Below, one piece after another: positions 52,325 through 61,488 of a stretch of DNA of 64,000 bases. How positions within the stretch are numbered: the stretch's first letter is position 1; each line of letters starts with the position of its first letter. Position numbers and translations under genes: made by a program. The notes below the pieces were generated by a model that worked only from the letters and a program-made list of their open reading frames with translations, did no database searches and was not told where the DNA came from. Origin of the DNA: Bacteroidales bacterium (GTDB lineage Bacteria > Bacteroidota > Bacteroidia > Bacteroidales > F082); the NCBI GenBank assembly GCA_017616735.1, contig JAFZXP010000072.1, positions 1 to 64,000 of the forward strand. The letters are read 5' to 3'.

Positions 52325-53580
52325 TGTTCAACAGGGATTTTTGGTCGGAGATTTTCATGGCGCTCAAGCGTAACAAGCTGAGAACCATACTCACCGGATT
52401 TGCCATCTCGTGGGGTATCTTCATGTTGATTATCCTGCTTTCGGCCGGCAACGGACTGAAAAACGGTGTCACCGGCAACTTTGCCGACCGAATCAAAAAC
52501 ACATATTCAATATGGTCAAGCTCGACCGAGCTGCCTTACAAAGGACATAAGGCCGGCCGCTTTATCATGTTGACTAACAAAGATATACAACTCCTTGAAT
52601 CGTTATACCAGGTCGAAGAAGTGTCGCCGACAGTGTCAAAGAGCGGCAATCTTATCTTCGGTGACAAGTCGAGAACGGTTGGCTTGGATGGAGTGAAACC
52701 TATTTATAAGAACATTGAAGGCATAAAAATTCTGGAAGGTCGTTTCATCAACGAGAACGACATGAAAACCAAATCGAAGGTGGTAGTGATAGATGTCGAC
52801 TCGAACGATGAGTTGCTACGCACCACAGGTGAGACTACTTTAATAGGTAAGACGGTGTTTATCAATGGTTTGAGCTTTACGGTGGTGGGAGTCTGCAAGG
52901 CTCAGATGTGGGGCGAACGCGGTCTGGCTTATGCTCCTTACACCACCTTGCAGGCGATTTATAATGAGAATGAGTATTACCAGATTACTTTCACTACAAA
53001 AGGCCTTGACACTAAAGAGGATAACGAGATTTTCCAAACAGAGTTGAAGAGAAAAATCGCGGCGTTACACGAATTTTCTCCCGAAGACAAGCGTGGTGTG
53101 TGGATTGACAGTCAGATGGTCAACTCGTTGGAAACCATGAGAATTTTCAACACTATCAACATCTTTATCTGGGTTATTGGCATCGCAATGCTGATTTCGG
53201 GTGTTGTCGGTGTGAGCAACATCATGCGAATCACAGTGAAGGAGCGCACCAACGAGATAGGAATCCGTAAGGCTTTAGGTGCGAAACCGCGTTCGATTTT
53301 GCTTTCGATTGTGATGGAATCGTTAGTAATCACTACGATTTTCGGATATATCGGCATGATGTGCGGCATAGGAGTGACTGAGATTATTGGCTCGATAATG
53401 GAATCGTCAGGAGGCCTGAGCGACCCCAACGGAATGTCGGTGTTTGTCGATCCGACGGTTGATATCAGCATAGTTATTTCAGCGACATTGGTGTTGATTG
53501 TCAGTGGTGTGGCGGCAGGATTCGCTCCGGCCTGGAATTCAGTGAAGGTAAAACCTATAGAGGCAATGAACTATAGATAG
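52324..53580 (+). CDS. ABC transporter permease (MacB/FtsX type), first copy
   Basis: The 418-residue protein has one N-terminal membrane helix (LRTILTGFAISWGIFMLIILLSAGNG), a large periplasmic MacB_PCD domain (residues about 45-280), and three C-terminal helices of the FtsX domain (NTINIFIWVIGIAMLISGVVGVSNIM, VKERTNEIGIRKALGAKP). It forms the channel-driving part of a mechanotransmission exporter. Its stop TAG shares AG with a short heptamer array. Confidence 0.92.
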   Translation: MFNRDFWSEIFMALKRNKLRTILTGFAISWGIFMLIILLSAGNGLKNGVTGNFADRIKNTYSIWSSSTELPYKGHKAGRFIMLTNKDIQLLESLYQVEEVSPTVSKSGNLIFGDKSRTVGLDGVKPIYKNIEGIKILEGRFINENDMKTKSKVVVIDVDSNDELLRTTGETTLIGKTVFINGLSFTVVGVCKAQMWGERGLAYAPYTTLQAIYNENEYYQITFTTKGLDTKEDNEIFQTELKRKIAALHEFSPEDKRGVWIDSQMVNSLETMRIFNTINIFIWVIGIAMLISGVVGVSNIMRITVKERTNEIGIRKALGAKPRSILLSIVMESLVITTIFGYIGMMCGIGVTEIIGSIMESSGGLSDPNGMSVFVDPTVDISIVISATLVLIVSGVAAGFAPAWNSVKVKPIEAMNYR

Positions 53581-53599
53581 TTAGGAGTTAGCAGTTAGT
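53579..53599 (+). repeat. Short heptamer array between the two permease genes
   Basis: AGTTAGG, AGTTAGC, AGTTAGT, beginning with the AG of the stop TAG (53578-53580). Three units only. Confidence 0.7.
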
Positions 53600-53622
53600 C
53601 AGGCGACCATAAGAATAAAAAT

Positions 53623-54888
53623 ATGTTCGATGTAGATAATATAAACGAGATTTGGCAGACTATAGCCCGCAACAAAACAAGGAGTTTGTTGACAGCCTTC
53701 GGTGTGTTCTGGGGCATCTTCATTCTGGTGATTCTGCTGGCATGCGGCAATGGTTTCGACAACGGTTTGCGCAGTAATATTCAGGGTTTCTCAACCAACT
53801 CGACGTTTTTGATTCCAAGCTATACCACCGAAGCGTATAAAGGTTACCAAAAAGGTCGTGACTGGGATTTCACCATGTCGGATTTTGATGCTGTCAAACA
53901 GAAAATCAAAGGAATAGATATGATTTCGCCAATATCGAGCGTGTATACTTACAACGGCGAAAACAACGTGTTTTACGGCATCAAAGGCGGCAATTTCGGC
54001 ATGAAAGGAGTGCTACCTAATTACAATGAAATCGACAGAGGCAAGATTATTTACGGTCGTTTCATCAATGAAACCGATATAGCCGAAGCCCGAAAGGTTT
54101 GCGTATTGGGCAAGAAAGTCTACGAAGATGTGATTGGTGCCGACAAGAATCCTTTGGGTTTGATGATAAAAGCCAACGGCATCTATTACCAGGTGGTCGG
54201 AGTGATCGATCCTTACAACTCACAAGTCAATGTCGGCGGCTCGATGAATGAGACTGTTGTTCTGCCGCTGACAACCATGCAGGTGGCCTATCACACCGGC
54301 AACAAATTCGATTTTATGGTTTTTACCACCGCTAAAGGCCACGATACCAAGCAGTTGCAGGCTGAGGTCAAAAATTTGATGCGTGAGCGTCACGACATAG
54401 CTCCAACCGACGAAGGCGCTTTCATGTGCTTCGATTTTGAGGAATTGTTCAACATGTTTGAATATTTGTTTTTAGGAATTAAAATATTGATTTGGATTGT
54501 GGGAATAGGCACTCTGCTTTCTGGAGTGGTTGGCGTGAGCAACATCATGCTGGTCACCATCAAAGAGAGGACTCGCGAAATTGGTGTGCGGCGTGCCCTT
54601 GGCGCAAAACCAGGCCTTATCATCCGTCAGGTGATGGCTGAGAGCTTGCTGCTGACTATTTTAGCAGGTATCGTAGGTTTGGTTTTGGGTGTGGCGATAA
54701 TGGCGATAGTGGCAGGATTTGTTGGCAATACGCCTACGGAAGACGTGATGTTCCTCGACCCGCAAATCGGTTTTGGAGCAGCAATCGCAGCAACGGTAAT
54801 CATAGTGATGTCAGGTCTGCTTTCAGGAGTTTTGCCCGCTACCAGAGCGATACAAATCAAGGCTATTGATGCTATCAGAGAAGAATAG
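53623..54888 (+). CDS. ABC transporter permease (MacB/FtsX type), second copy
   Basis: The 421-residue permease has the same layout as the one before: TM1 (LLTAFGVFWGIFILVILLACGNG), a MacB_PCD periplasmic domain, and three C-terminal helices (IKILIWIVGIGTLLSGVVGVSNIML, VKERTREIGVRRALGAKP-like IKERTREIGVRRALGAKP). The two are clearly paralogues and probably form a heterodimer. Its stop TAG begins a heptamer array, which runs into three tandem hairpin repeats before the adaptor gene. Confidence 0.92.
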   Translation: MFDVDNINEIWQTIARNKTRSLLTAFGVFWGIFILVILLACGNGFDNGLRSNIQGFSTNSTFLIPSYTTEAYKGYQKGRDWDFTMSDFDAVKQKIKGIDMISPISSVYTYNGENNVFYGIKGGNFGMKGVLPNYNEIDRGKIIYGRFINETDIAEARKVCVLGKKVYEDVIGADKNPLGLMIKANGIYYQVVGVIDPYNSQVNVGGSMNETVVLPLTTMQVAYHTGNKFDFMVFTTAKGHDTKQLQAEVKNLMRERHDIAPTDEGAFMCFDFEELFNMFEYLFLGIKILIWIVGIGTLLSGVVGVSNIMLVTIKERTREIGVRRALGAKPGLIIRQVMAESLLLTILAGIVGLVLGVAIMAIVAGFVGNTPTEDVMFLDPQIGFGAAIAATVIIVMSGLLSGVLPATRAIQIKAIDAIREE

Positions 54889-54928
54889 TTTAGAGTTGAA
54901 AGTTGACAGTTTAAAGTTGACAGTTTAA
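54887..54928 (+). repeat. Heptamer array after the second permease
   Basis: AGTTTAG, AGTTGAA, AGTTGAC, AGTTTAA, AGTTGAC, AGTTTAA, beginning with the AG of the stop TAG (54886-54888). Similar but degenerate units recur at 55266-55316, on the far side of the hairpin repeats. Confidence 0.85.
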
Positions 54929-55262
54929 AATATTGAAGATATGAAGACGGAAAACTATGCAAAAAATAGCAGGCATTGCGTTAGCTGAAAAATTAAGCCT
55001 GCGGCTTTTTGCATAGTTTGGAGTCAAACTGTATGATGTAAAATATTGAAATTATGAAAGACGGAAAACTATGCGAAAGCATCACGAATGTAAGACCTCA
55101 AGGGCTTACCCTGAAGTGAGGCTTCGCATAGTTTGAAGTCAAACTGTATGATGTAAAATATTGAAGTATGAAAGACGAAAAAACTATACAAATAATCACG
55201 AATGTGAAGCCGCAAGGATTCACCCCTGAAGTGAGGATTTGTATAGTTTTGGAGTCAACTTG
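54926..55262 (+). repeat. Three tandem ~114-bp hairpin repeats with compensatory changes
   Basis: Units begin with TAAAATATTGAA at 54926, 55039 and 55154. Each has outer arms: 54952-54965 with 55006-55019, 55065-55080 with 55121-55134, and 55180-55193 with 55237-55250. ACTATGCA, ACTATGCG and ACTATACA on the left are matched by TGCATAGT, CGCATAGT and TGTATAGT on the right. Units 2 and 3 share an inner stem-loop (55090-55109, 55204-55223), GTAAG..CTTAC against GTGAA..TTCAC, with TCAA or GCAA tetraloops closed by CC/GG. Unit 1 has a different inner stem (GCAGGC/GCCTGC). This fills most of the 442-bp gap between the permease and adaptor genes. Confidence 0.8.
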
Positions 55263-55330
55263 AATAGTTTAGAGTTTATAGTAGTTGAAAAAGTTGAAAG
55301 AATAAAGTTGAAAGTTTAATAATAAGAAAT

Positions 55331-56404
55331 ATGAAAAAAGTATTTAAAGCATTATTTTTCATTGCGTTAATCGCAGCAGTGGTATGGACATTCATTTATC
55401 TTTTCAAGAAATCCCAGCCACAGCAAAAAGAATACGAAACGGTTGAAGCCACCATCGGCACAATACAGAAAAAGACCGTCATCACCGGCCAAATCAACCC
55501 CCGTGACGAGGTCTCGATCAAACCTCAAGTGTCGGGAATTATCAGTCAGATATATAAAGAAGCCGGCCAGATGGTTAAGAAAGACGAGGTTATCGCCATG
55601 GTGAAAATCATCCCCGATGTGGCAAATTTAGCCGCCACCGAGTCGCAGGTGAAGCTTGCCAAACTCAATCTTGACAATGTGGAAAAGACATTTAATCGTC
55701 AGAAAGCATTGAAAGACAAAGGTTTGATTGCCGCCGAGGAGTTTGAGAAATCGCAGCTGGAGTACGAGCAGGCCAAAGAAAACTACGACAACGCCCTCGA
55801 TCAGCTCAACATCGTCAAGGAAGGCATCTCGAAAAACGCCTCTGAATACACCAACACCTCAATAAAATCAACTATTAACGGTATGATTTTGGATATCCCT
55901 GTGAAGGTTGGAAACAGCGTCATCAACTCCAATACTTTCAACGACGGAACCACCATAGCCACCGTAGCCGACATGCACGACATGATTTTCGAAGGCAAGA
56001 TGGACGAAACCGAGGTGGGTCGCATCAGTGAGGGTATGCCTATGCAAATCACTATCGGAGCCATGAACGACAGGGTTTTCGACGCTGTCTTGGAATACAT
56101 CGCTCCAAAAGGCACTTCGGAGAACGGCGCGGTGTTCTTCCAGATGAAAGCTCGCCTGATCATCCCCGATGGCATCAATTTGCGTGCGGGCTACAGCGCC
56201 AACGGTGAAATAGTCATCGAGCAGGCAGTTGACGCCGTTACAGTGCCTGAAAGTTGCATAGTTTACAGCAACGACAGCACCTTTGTATATAAAGACGATG
56301 TGAAAACTCCGGTGAAAACAGGCTTGTCTGATGGTGTCAACATAGTCATCACCGAAGGATTGAGTGCCGGAGATGTTATTAGAGGTAATGAGATTTATAA
56401 TTAA
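55331..56404 (+). CDS. Periplasmic adaptor (MacA/HlyD family)
   Basis: The 357-residue protein has an N-terminal membrane anchor (LFFIALIAAVVWTFIYLF), lipoyl halves (VSIKPQVSGIISQIYKEAGQMVKKDE and TSIKSTINGMILDIPVKVGNSV), a helical hairpin between them (about residues 85-160), and a beta-barrel domain ending in GLSAGDVIRGNEIYN. It joins the ABC permeases to the outer-membrane channel. It is in line with the ABC genes but separated by 442 bp of repeats, so expression may be modulated by the hairpins. Confidence 0.92.
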   Translation: MKKVFKALFFIALIAAVVWTFIYLFKKSQPQQKEYETVEATIGTIQKKTVITGQINPRDEVSIKPQVSGIISQIYKEAGQMVKKDEVIAMVKIIPDVANLAATESQVKLAKLNLDNVEKTFNRQKALKDKGLIAAEEFEKSQLEYEQAKENYDNALDQLNIVKEGISKNASEYTNTSIKSTINGMILDIPVKVGNSVINSNTFNDGTTIATVADMHDMIFEGKMDETEVGRISEGMPMQITIGAMNDRVFDAVLEYIAPKGTSENGAVFFQMKARLIIPDGINLRAGYSANGEIVIEQAVDAVTVPESCIVYSNDSTFVYKDDVKTPVKTGLSDGVNIVITEGLSAGDVIRGNEIYN

Positions 56405-56412
56405 TTTTCCAC

Positions 56413-56453
56413 CCCGTCACTTCGACTGAAGCGAAGCAGAATGGAGAAGTCTC
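56413..56453. repeat. Dispersed intergenic repeat between adaptor and TolC genes
   Basis: CCGTCACTTCGACTGAAGCG, then AAGCAGAATGGAGAAGTCTC. This is of the same type as the repeat inside the TPR regulator gene (37050-37086): CGTCA, TTCGAC, then GGAGAA and TC in the same order. Confidence 0.65.
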
Positions 56454-56472
56454 AAATAAATATTTAAATACT

Positions 56473-57783
56473 ATGAAAAAAATAATATTTGTAATTTCAA
56501 TAATAATATTATCTCTTGCAAGTCAGGCGCAGAAGGTCTGGACCCTTGACGAATGTGTGGATTATGCGATGGAGCATAATGTCCAGATATTGCAAACCAT
56601 ACTGAGTCAGGACAATGCCGAATACCAATATAAGAAGTCGAAGAACGCATGGTTGCCGACAGTAAGCGCCGACGCCTCGCAAAACTTCGGTTTCGGACAG
56701 TCGCCGTCATCCAACGGAGTGTATGTTTCCGACAACTCGGCTTCAACATCGTTCGGAATATCAGTTGGAATGCCGCTTTTCAACGGTTTGAACCTTTACA
56801 ATCAAACCAAATCCAGCGCTTTGGCCATGGAGGCGTCCAAAAAAGATCTGGAAGCCGCAAAGTTCGACCTGAAACTGTTGATTATGTCGTATTACATGCA
56901 GGTGGTGTACAACAAGGAAATCAAGGCTGTGGCCGAAAAGCAGCTTGCGCTCACCCAGGAGCAGCACAGCAAGACTCAGCAGCTGTACGAATTGGGTAAG
57001 GTTGCCGAATCCAATTTGTACGAAAGCGCAGCTCAGGTGTCGACAGCCCGATCAACACTTGTGCAGGCCGAAAACAATCTGATGCTCAGCATTTTGGATA
57101 TAGTGCAGGCACTCGAGTTGGAGTCGGTTGAGGGCTTTGACGTGGTGTCGCCCGATACGTTCAGCGGTCAAGAGGCACCGACTATTCCTTCGCAGGACAT
57201 GACCTATGAACATGCCGTCCAAAACCAGCCTAAAATGCAAGCCGCCAACCTGCGTCTGGAGCAAACTCATTTCGACGTGAAGGCCATAAAATCCTCATGG
57301 TATCCGTCGCTGAGCCTGTATGCCGGCTATTCCAACGGCTATTATAAATATTTCACCGACGGCTATCCCAACGCCTCGTTTTCCGATCAGATGAGCACCA
57401 ATGGCCGCACAAGCGTGGGTTTGAGGCTGAGTATCCCTATTTTCAATGCGATGCAGACAAAATACAATGTTGAAATCTCCAAGCTCTCGATTCAAAATCA
57501 GGAACTGGCTATAACCAACGCCCAGAAAGATCTTAAAAAGGAGATTCAGCAGGCTTATTACAACGCCGTAGCCGCTAAACAGAAATACATTGCCGCCGAT
57601 GAAACCTACCAGTCGGCCGATGTGGCATACCGCTATTCCAACGAAAGCTATGAGGCCGGAAAAGCCACTTTGCTCGAGCTGAACGAAAGTAAAAACCGCC
57701 TCTTCAAGTCGGAAAGCGAAATGCTTCAGGCCAAATACGAATATATTTATAGAATTAAAGTATTGAATTATTATAATCAATAA
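56473..57783 (+). CDS. TolC-like outer membrane protein of the MacAB-type exporter
   Basis: The 436-residue protein has a signal peptide (IIFVISIIILSLASQAQ) and the OEP pattern: VWTLDECVDYAMEHN at the start (typical TolC entry), long amphipathic helices (LALTQEQHSKTQQLYELGKVAESNLYES), and the second-half repeat (YEAGKATLLELNESKNRLFKSESEM). It completes the five-gene exporter: ATPase, two permeases, adaptor, channel. It lacks a lipobox, unlike the RND channel at 6923. Confidence 0.92.
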   Translation: MKKIIFVISIIILSLASQAQKVWTLDECVDYAMEHNVQILQTILSQDNAEYQYKKSKNAWLPTVSADASQNFGFGQSPSSNGVYVSDNSASTSFGISVGMPLFNGLNLYNQTKSSALAMEASKKDLEAAKFDLKLLIMSYYMQVVYNKEIKAVAEKQLALTQEQHSKTQQLYELGKVAESNLYESAAQVSTARSTLVQAENNLMLSILDIVQALELESVEGFDVVSPDTFSGQEAPTIPSQDMTYEHAVQNQPKMQAANLRLEQTHFDVKAIKSSWYPSLSLYAGYSNGYYKYFTDGYPNASFSDQMSTNGRTSVGLRLSIPIFNAMQTKYNVEISKLSIQNQELAITNAQKDLKKEIQQAYYNAVAAKQKYIAADETYQSADVAYRYSNESYEAGKATLLELNESKNRLFKSESEMLQAKYEYIYRIKVLNYYNQ

Positions 57784-57819
57784 TAAAACAATATAAGATT
57801 TAAAACTTTTGAAAATTTT

Positions 57820-57851
57820 TTGCGAAGTATGCAGCAAAAAGCGTATTTTTG
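57820..57851 (+). promoter_or_regulatory. Promoter of the secreted-protein/meaB pair
   Basis: TTG at 57820-57822 and TATTTTTG at 57844-57851, 21 bp apart. The ATG follows at 57882. Confidence 0.65.
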
Positions 57852-57881
57852 CGTTCAAAATGTGTTAAAACTTTAAACAAC

Positions 57882-58667
57882 ATGAAAAAATTTACTTTAG
57901 CAGCTATCATGCTGTTCGCTACGGCGACAGTTTTCGCACAAAACGAGAAAACGACAGTGATTATTAAAGAGCATCAGGATGGTGACGAAAAAGTGACCGT
58001 TATCGAAAAATTCTTAAAGAATAAGCTCTGCGATCCTCTTCCGGGTATTTACTATGCCTACCTTGACATGAGATCGGGTGCTTTCGGCCCTGAGGCAAGC
58101 TTGCCGCTTCGTTCGTCATCATTCGAATGGGGTTTGTATAGCACCAAAGAAGTGGTGTGCTCAAAAGGAGGTCACTTTGGAATTTCGACAGGTCTCGGTA
58201 TCAGCAACGCTTACAACTACTTCACACACGACAAAGTGTTGAATGTCGACGCCAATCGCAACGCTTTCATCCAATCTTTGCGTGAATATTCCGACCAGGA
58301 AGGCCATGGTCCGGGCAACGACTACGCACACAGATCATTCCTCCGTTATTGGAGCTTGCGTCTGCCTGTTATGATACAGTGCCAGTGGATGGTTTCAGAC
58401 GACCCGATGGCTTTGGCAGTCGGTGCCGAACTTGAATGGCGTTTCGGTGTGCGTTCATTCGCCCGTTATGGCGGATCAAAGCACACAATCACCGACAATC
58501 TCGATTACAGCCCTGTAGGTTTCAATGCCTTGGTTTCACTGGCATTTGACGAGGCTGTCATCTTCTTCAGAATGGGCTTGACCGACATGTTCAAAATCAA
58601 AGATGCCAACAACGAACTTGGTGACGTCAACCAGATGGCCATAGGTTTCGGATTCAATTTCGATTAG
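57882..58667 (+). CDS. Secreted protein, probable outer-membrane beta-barrel
   Basis: The ATG at 57882 gives 261 residues starting with a signal peptide (LAAIMLFATATVFAQ). The body alternates polar and hydrophobic residues in beta strands (GHFGISTGLGISNAYNYF, YWSLRLPVMIQCQWMV, LALAVGAELEWRF-like stretches, AVIFFRMGLTDMF) and ends in a beta strand with terminal aromatic residue (MAIGFGFNFD), the sign of an outer-membrane barrel. I do not recognise the family. It is 6 bp upstream of meaB, probably cotranscribed. Confidence 0.75.
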   Translation: MKKFTLAAIMLFATATVFAQNEKTTVIIKEHQDGDEKVTVIEKFLKNKLCDPLPGIYYAYLDMRSGAFGPEASLPLRSSSFEWGLYSTKEVVCSKGGHFGISTGLGISNAYNYFTHDKVLNVDANRNAFIQSLREYSDQEGHGPGNDYAHRSFLRYWSLRLPVMIQCQWMVSDDPMALAVGAELEWRFGVRSFARYGGSKHTITDNLDYSPVGFNALVSLAFDEAVIFFRMGLTDMFKIKDANNELGDVNQMAIGFGFNFD

Positions 58668-58673
58668 CGGCCT

Positions 58674-59783
58674 ATGGTAGACAATGAACATTTCGAAAAT
58701 CAGAAACATGAGTGGGAGTCGGCCCTGCAGGTAACAGGCACCGACCAACCTGCTATTCAGGTCAACCCAAAGGCTTTGGAAAGGCTGATGGGCAGCCGCC
58801 AGAAGTTGTTGCCGTTGAAGGAATACGTCGACGGAATTCTGGCCGGTGACATCACGATTCTGAGCAAAGCCATCACTTTGGTTGAAAGTTCATTGCCTAC
58901 ACATCAGAAGTTGGCTCAGGAAATCATAGCGGAGTGCGTGCCATACAGTGGCAAGGCGCTCCGTCTTGGTATAACCGGCGTGCCCGGAGCCGGCAAAAGC
59001 ACCTTCATCGAGGCACTCGGCATGGAGTTGTGCAAACAGGGCAAACGTTTGGCTGTGCTTGCGATCGATCCAAGCAGCCAGCGTTCGAAAGGTTCGATTC
59101 TTGGCGACAAAACCCGAATGGAGGAATTGTCGCAACAGCGCAACGCCTATATTCGACCTTCGGCTTCGGCGGGCACTCTCGGAGGCGTTGCGCGTAAAAC
59201 CCGCGAAACCATAATTCTATGCGAAGCTGCCGGTTTTGACACCATTTTGGTTGAGACGGTGGGAGTGGGCCAAAGCGAGACCGCAGTGTATTCGATGGTC
59301 GACTACTTCCTGCTTGTGCTGATAGGCGGCGCCGGCGACGAACTGCAGGGCATTAAACGCGGCATTATGGAGATGGCCGACGGAATTGTGGTGAACAAAG
59401 CTGATGGCGACAATGTGCAGCGAGCCGAAAGAGCCGCCGCCGAAATCCGCAATGCGGTGCACCTTTTCCCTCCATCAGAGTCGGGACTGGAGGTGAAAGT
59501 CACGACATGTTCGGCCCTCACTCACTACAATGTGCCCGAAGTGTGGCAAATGGTGCTGCAACACGTCGAAAAGATACGTGAAACAGGCTATCTCGACGAA
59601 AAACGCGCCCGCCAGGACGTGCAGATGATGCTCGACACCATCGACCAAACCCTTAAGAACAATTTCTACGAAAACCAACTCATAAGCGACATGCTCAAAC
59701 TCATAGAAAACGATGTCGAAAACAAGCGTATGAGTGCTTATGAAGGAGCGAGAAGGCTTTTGGAGCTGTATACTAGCCGTTAG
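58674..59783 (+). CDS. meaB: Methylmalonyl-CoA mutase-associated GTPase MeaB (ArgK family)
   Basis: The 369-residue protein has the G3E-family P-loop GVPGAGKSTF at about residue 102, DPSSQRSKGSILGDKTRM, PSASAGTLGGVARKTRE, VETVGVGQSE (switch) and NKADGD (base specificity). MeaB protects and reloads B12-dependent methylmalonyl-CoA mutase, used for propionate production in gut Bacteroidales. The mutase genes are not in this window. Confidence 0.94.
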   Translation: MVDNEHFENQKHEWESALQVTGTDQPAIQVNPKALERLMGSRQKLLPLKEYVDGILAGDITILSKAITLVESSLPTHQKLAQEIIAECVPYSGKALRLGITGVPGAGKSTFIEALGMELCKQGKRLAVLAIDPSSQRSKGSILGDKTRMEELSQQRNAYIRPSASAGTLGGVARKTRETIILCEAAGFDTILVETVGVGQSETAVYSMVDYFLLVLIGGAGDELQGIKRGIMEMADGIVVNKADGDNVQRAERAAAEIRNAVHLFPPSESGLEVKVTTCSALTHYNVPEVWQMVLQHVEKIRETGYLDEKRARQDVQMMLDTIDQTLKNNFYENQLISDMLKLIENDVENKRMSAYEGARRLLELYTSR

Positions 59784-59831
59784 TTGTTGAAAAAATGTTG
59801 AAAAAATTGTCGACCGAATAATTCTTTTCCC

Positions 59832-59839
59832 TATCTTTG
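59832..59839 (+). promoter_or_regulatory. -7 box (TATCTTTG) of glnA
   Basis: TATCTTTG 51 bp before the glnA ATG. A TTG at 59807-59809 is 22 bp upstream, slightly longer than the ideal spacer. Confidence 0.55.
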
Positions 59840-59890
59840 CCAGTCCAAATTACATTGTAAAAATAATTTAAATAATATTTTGCAAAAATC

Positions 59891-61402
59891 ATGGACGAAA
59901 GAATTCAAATGAATCCAAACCTGCTGGTTCGCTATCTTCAAAAACCGGCATCAGAGTTCACAAAACTGGACATCATCCGCTATTGCGAAGAAAATCAAGT
60001 TGAATTTATCAATTTCCACTATTGCGGATGGGACGGCCGACTCAAAACCCTCAATTTTGTAATCCACAGCTACGAACATCTCGACAACATTCTCTCGGCA
60101 GGAGAACGCGTTGACGGATCAAGCCTGTTCCCTTTCATCGAGGCCGGCAAATCCGACCTTTACGTCATGCCAAAGTTCAGGACAGCCTTCCGCAATCCGT
60201 TCACCGAGATACCGACTGTCGATATCCTGTGTTCGTTCTACAATCGCGACGGAGAGCCGTTCGAGAGCTCACCTGAATACATTCTCCACAAGGCACACCA
60301 AGTGTTCCAAAAGAGCACTGGCCTGAAAATGGAAACCATGGGCGAGCTTGAGTATTACATCATAGCCGACGACGAAGAGGTGTACGAAGTGCCCGATCAG
60401 CGCGGCTATCACGAGAGCGCTCCGTTCAACAAATTCACCGACTACCGTGTGGAAGCCATGCGCCTGATCGCGCAGGCCGGCGGCTTGATCAAATACGGCC
60501 ATTCCGAGGTGGGCAACTTCACCAAAGACGGCAAGATTTATGAGCAAAACGAGATAGAATTTTTGCCTACCAACATCGAAGACGCAGCCGACCAACTCGT
60601 TGTGGCCAAATGGATTATGCGTCAGTTGGCTTATCAGTACGGCGTCACCATCACCTTTGCTCCGAAGATTACTGTGGGCAAGGCCGGCAGCGGTCTGCAC
60701 GTGCACTGCAAATTCACCAAGAACGGCAAGAGTGTAATGGTACGTAACGGCGAGCTCACCGACTATGCAAAGAAAGCCATCGCAGGCTACATGATGGCAG
60801 GTACTTCATTGCCGGCATTCGGCAATCCTAACCCATTGTCATTCATGCGCTTGGTGCCTCATCAGGAAGCTCCGACATCGCTCTGCTGGTCGTTCTCAAA
60901 CCGCAGCGCTTTGGTGCGTGTTCCGCTTGGCTGGATCAACAACGGAAAAGACATGCTTGCCAACGCCAACCCGATGGAAAAACCGTCAAACCGCGACTTC
61001 AGCGACAAACAGACATTTGAGTGGCGCGCTTCGGACGGTTGCGCCGACCTCTACCTGCTTATGGCAGCACTCTGCGCAGCGGCACGTTACGGTATGGAGC
61101 ACCCCGATGCCCTTAAGGTGGCCGAAAAGACATATGTCGGCCTTGGAGTGAATATTCACGACGATAAAAACAAAAAAGTAGCCGAAAGTCTGGAACAGCT
61201 TCCCGACTCGTGTTTCAGAGCCGCCGAAGAGCTTGAAAAAGATCGTGCCATTTACACGGCAAAAGGTGTGTTCTCCGACAACATAATCGACTATCTTATC
61301 AAGTATCTCAAGGGATTCAACGATGCCAACCTTCGCGAGGAACTTGGCAACGATCAGGAAAAAATCATGGCCCTTGTGAAGAAAAATATTCATGTCGGAT
61401 GA
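59891..61402 (+). CDS. glnA: Glutamine synthetase, type I
   Basis: The 503-residue enzyme has the N-terminal beta-grasp (EFINFHYCGWDGRLKTLNF), then VDGSSLFPFIEAGKSDLYVMP, the Glu residues of MGELEYYI and EVGNFTKDGKIYEQNEIEF, the ATP region (GKAGSGLHVHCKF, with the His-Cys variant of GSGMHVH), and NRSALVRVP with WRASDGCADLYL. It joins ammonia to glutamate. The adenylylation loop of E. coli type I-beta is not obvious, so it may be regulated differently. Confidence 0.92.
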   Translation: MDERIQMNPNLLVRYLQKPASEFTKLDIIRYCEENQVEFINFHYCGWDGRLKTLNFVIHSYEHLDNILSAGERVDGSSLFPFIEAGKSDLYVMPKFRTAFRNPFTEIPTVDILCSFYNRDGEPFESSPEYILHKAHQVFQKSTGLKMETMGELEYYIIADDEEVYEVPDQRGYHESAPFNKFTDYRVEAMRLIAQAGGLIKYGHSEVGNFTKDGKIYEQNEIEFLPTNIEDAADQLVVAKWIMRQLAYQYGVTITFAPKITVGKAGSGLHVHCKFTKNGKSVMVRNGELTDYAKKAIAGYMMAGTSLPAFGNPNPLSFMRLVPHQEAPTSLCWSFSNRSALVRVPLGWINNGKDMLANANPMEKPSNRDFSDKQTFEWRASDGCADLYLLMAALCAAARYGMEHPDALKVAEKTYVGLGVNIHDDKNKKVAESLEQLPDSCFRAAEELEKDRAIYTAKGVFSDNIIDYLIKYLKGFNDANLREELGNDQEKIMALVKKNIHVG

Positions 61403-61488
61403 TGCTTTTTTCGACTGAAACGTCAATAAAATTGCAGGTCTGTTGAAAAAAAAATTAAAAATTTTGCTCTCGCTAAATAAATTATGTG

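Noticed and set aside
55054..55263. Short open frames within hairpin units 2 and 3 (ATG at 55054 and 55168)
   Set aside because: The frames diverge by a 1-base shift between units while the base pairing is kept, so structure rather than coding is conserved. No ribosome binding site is clear.
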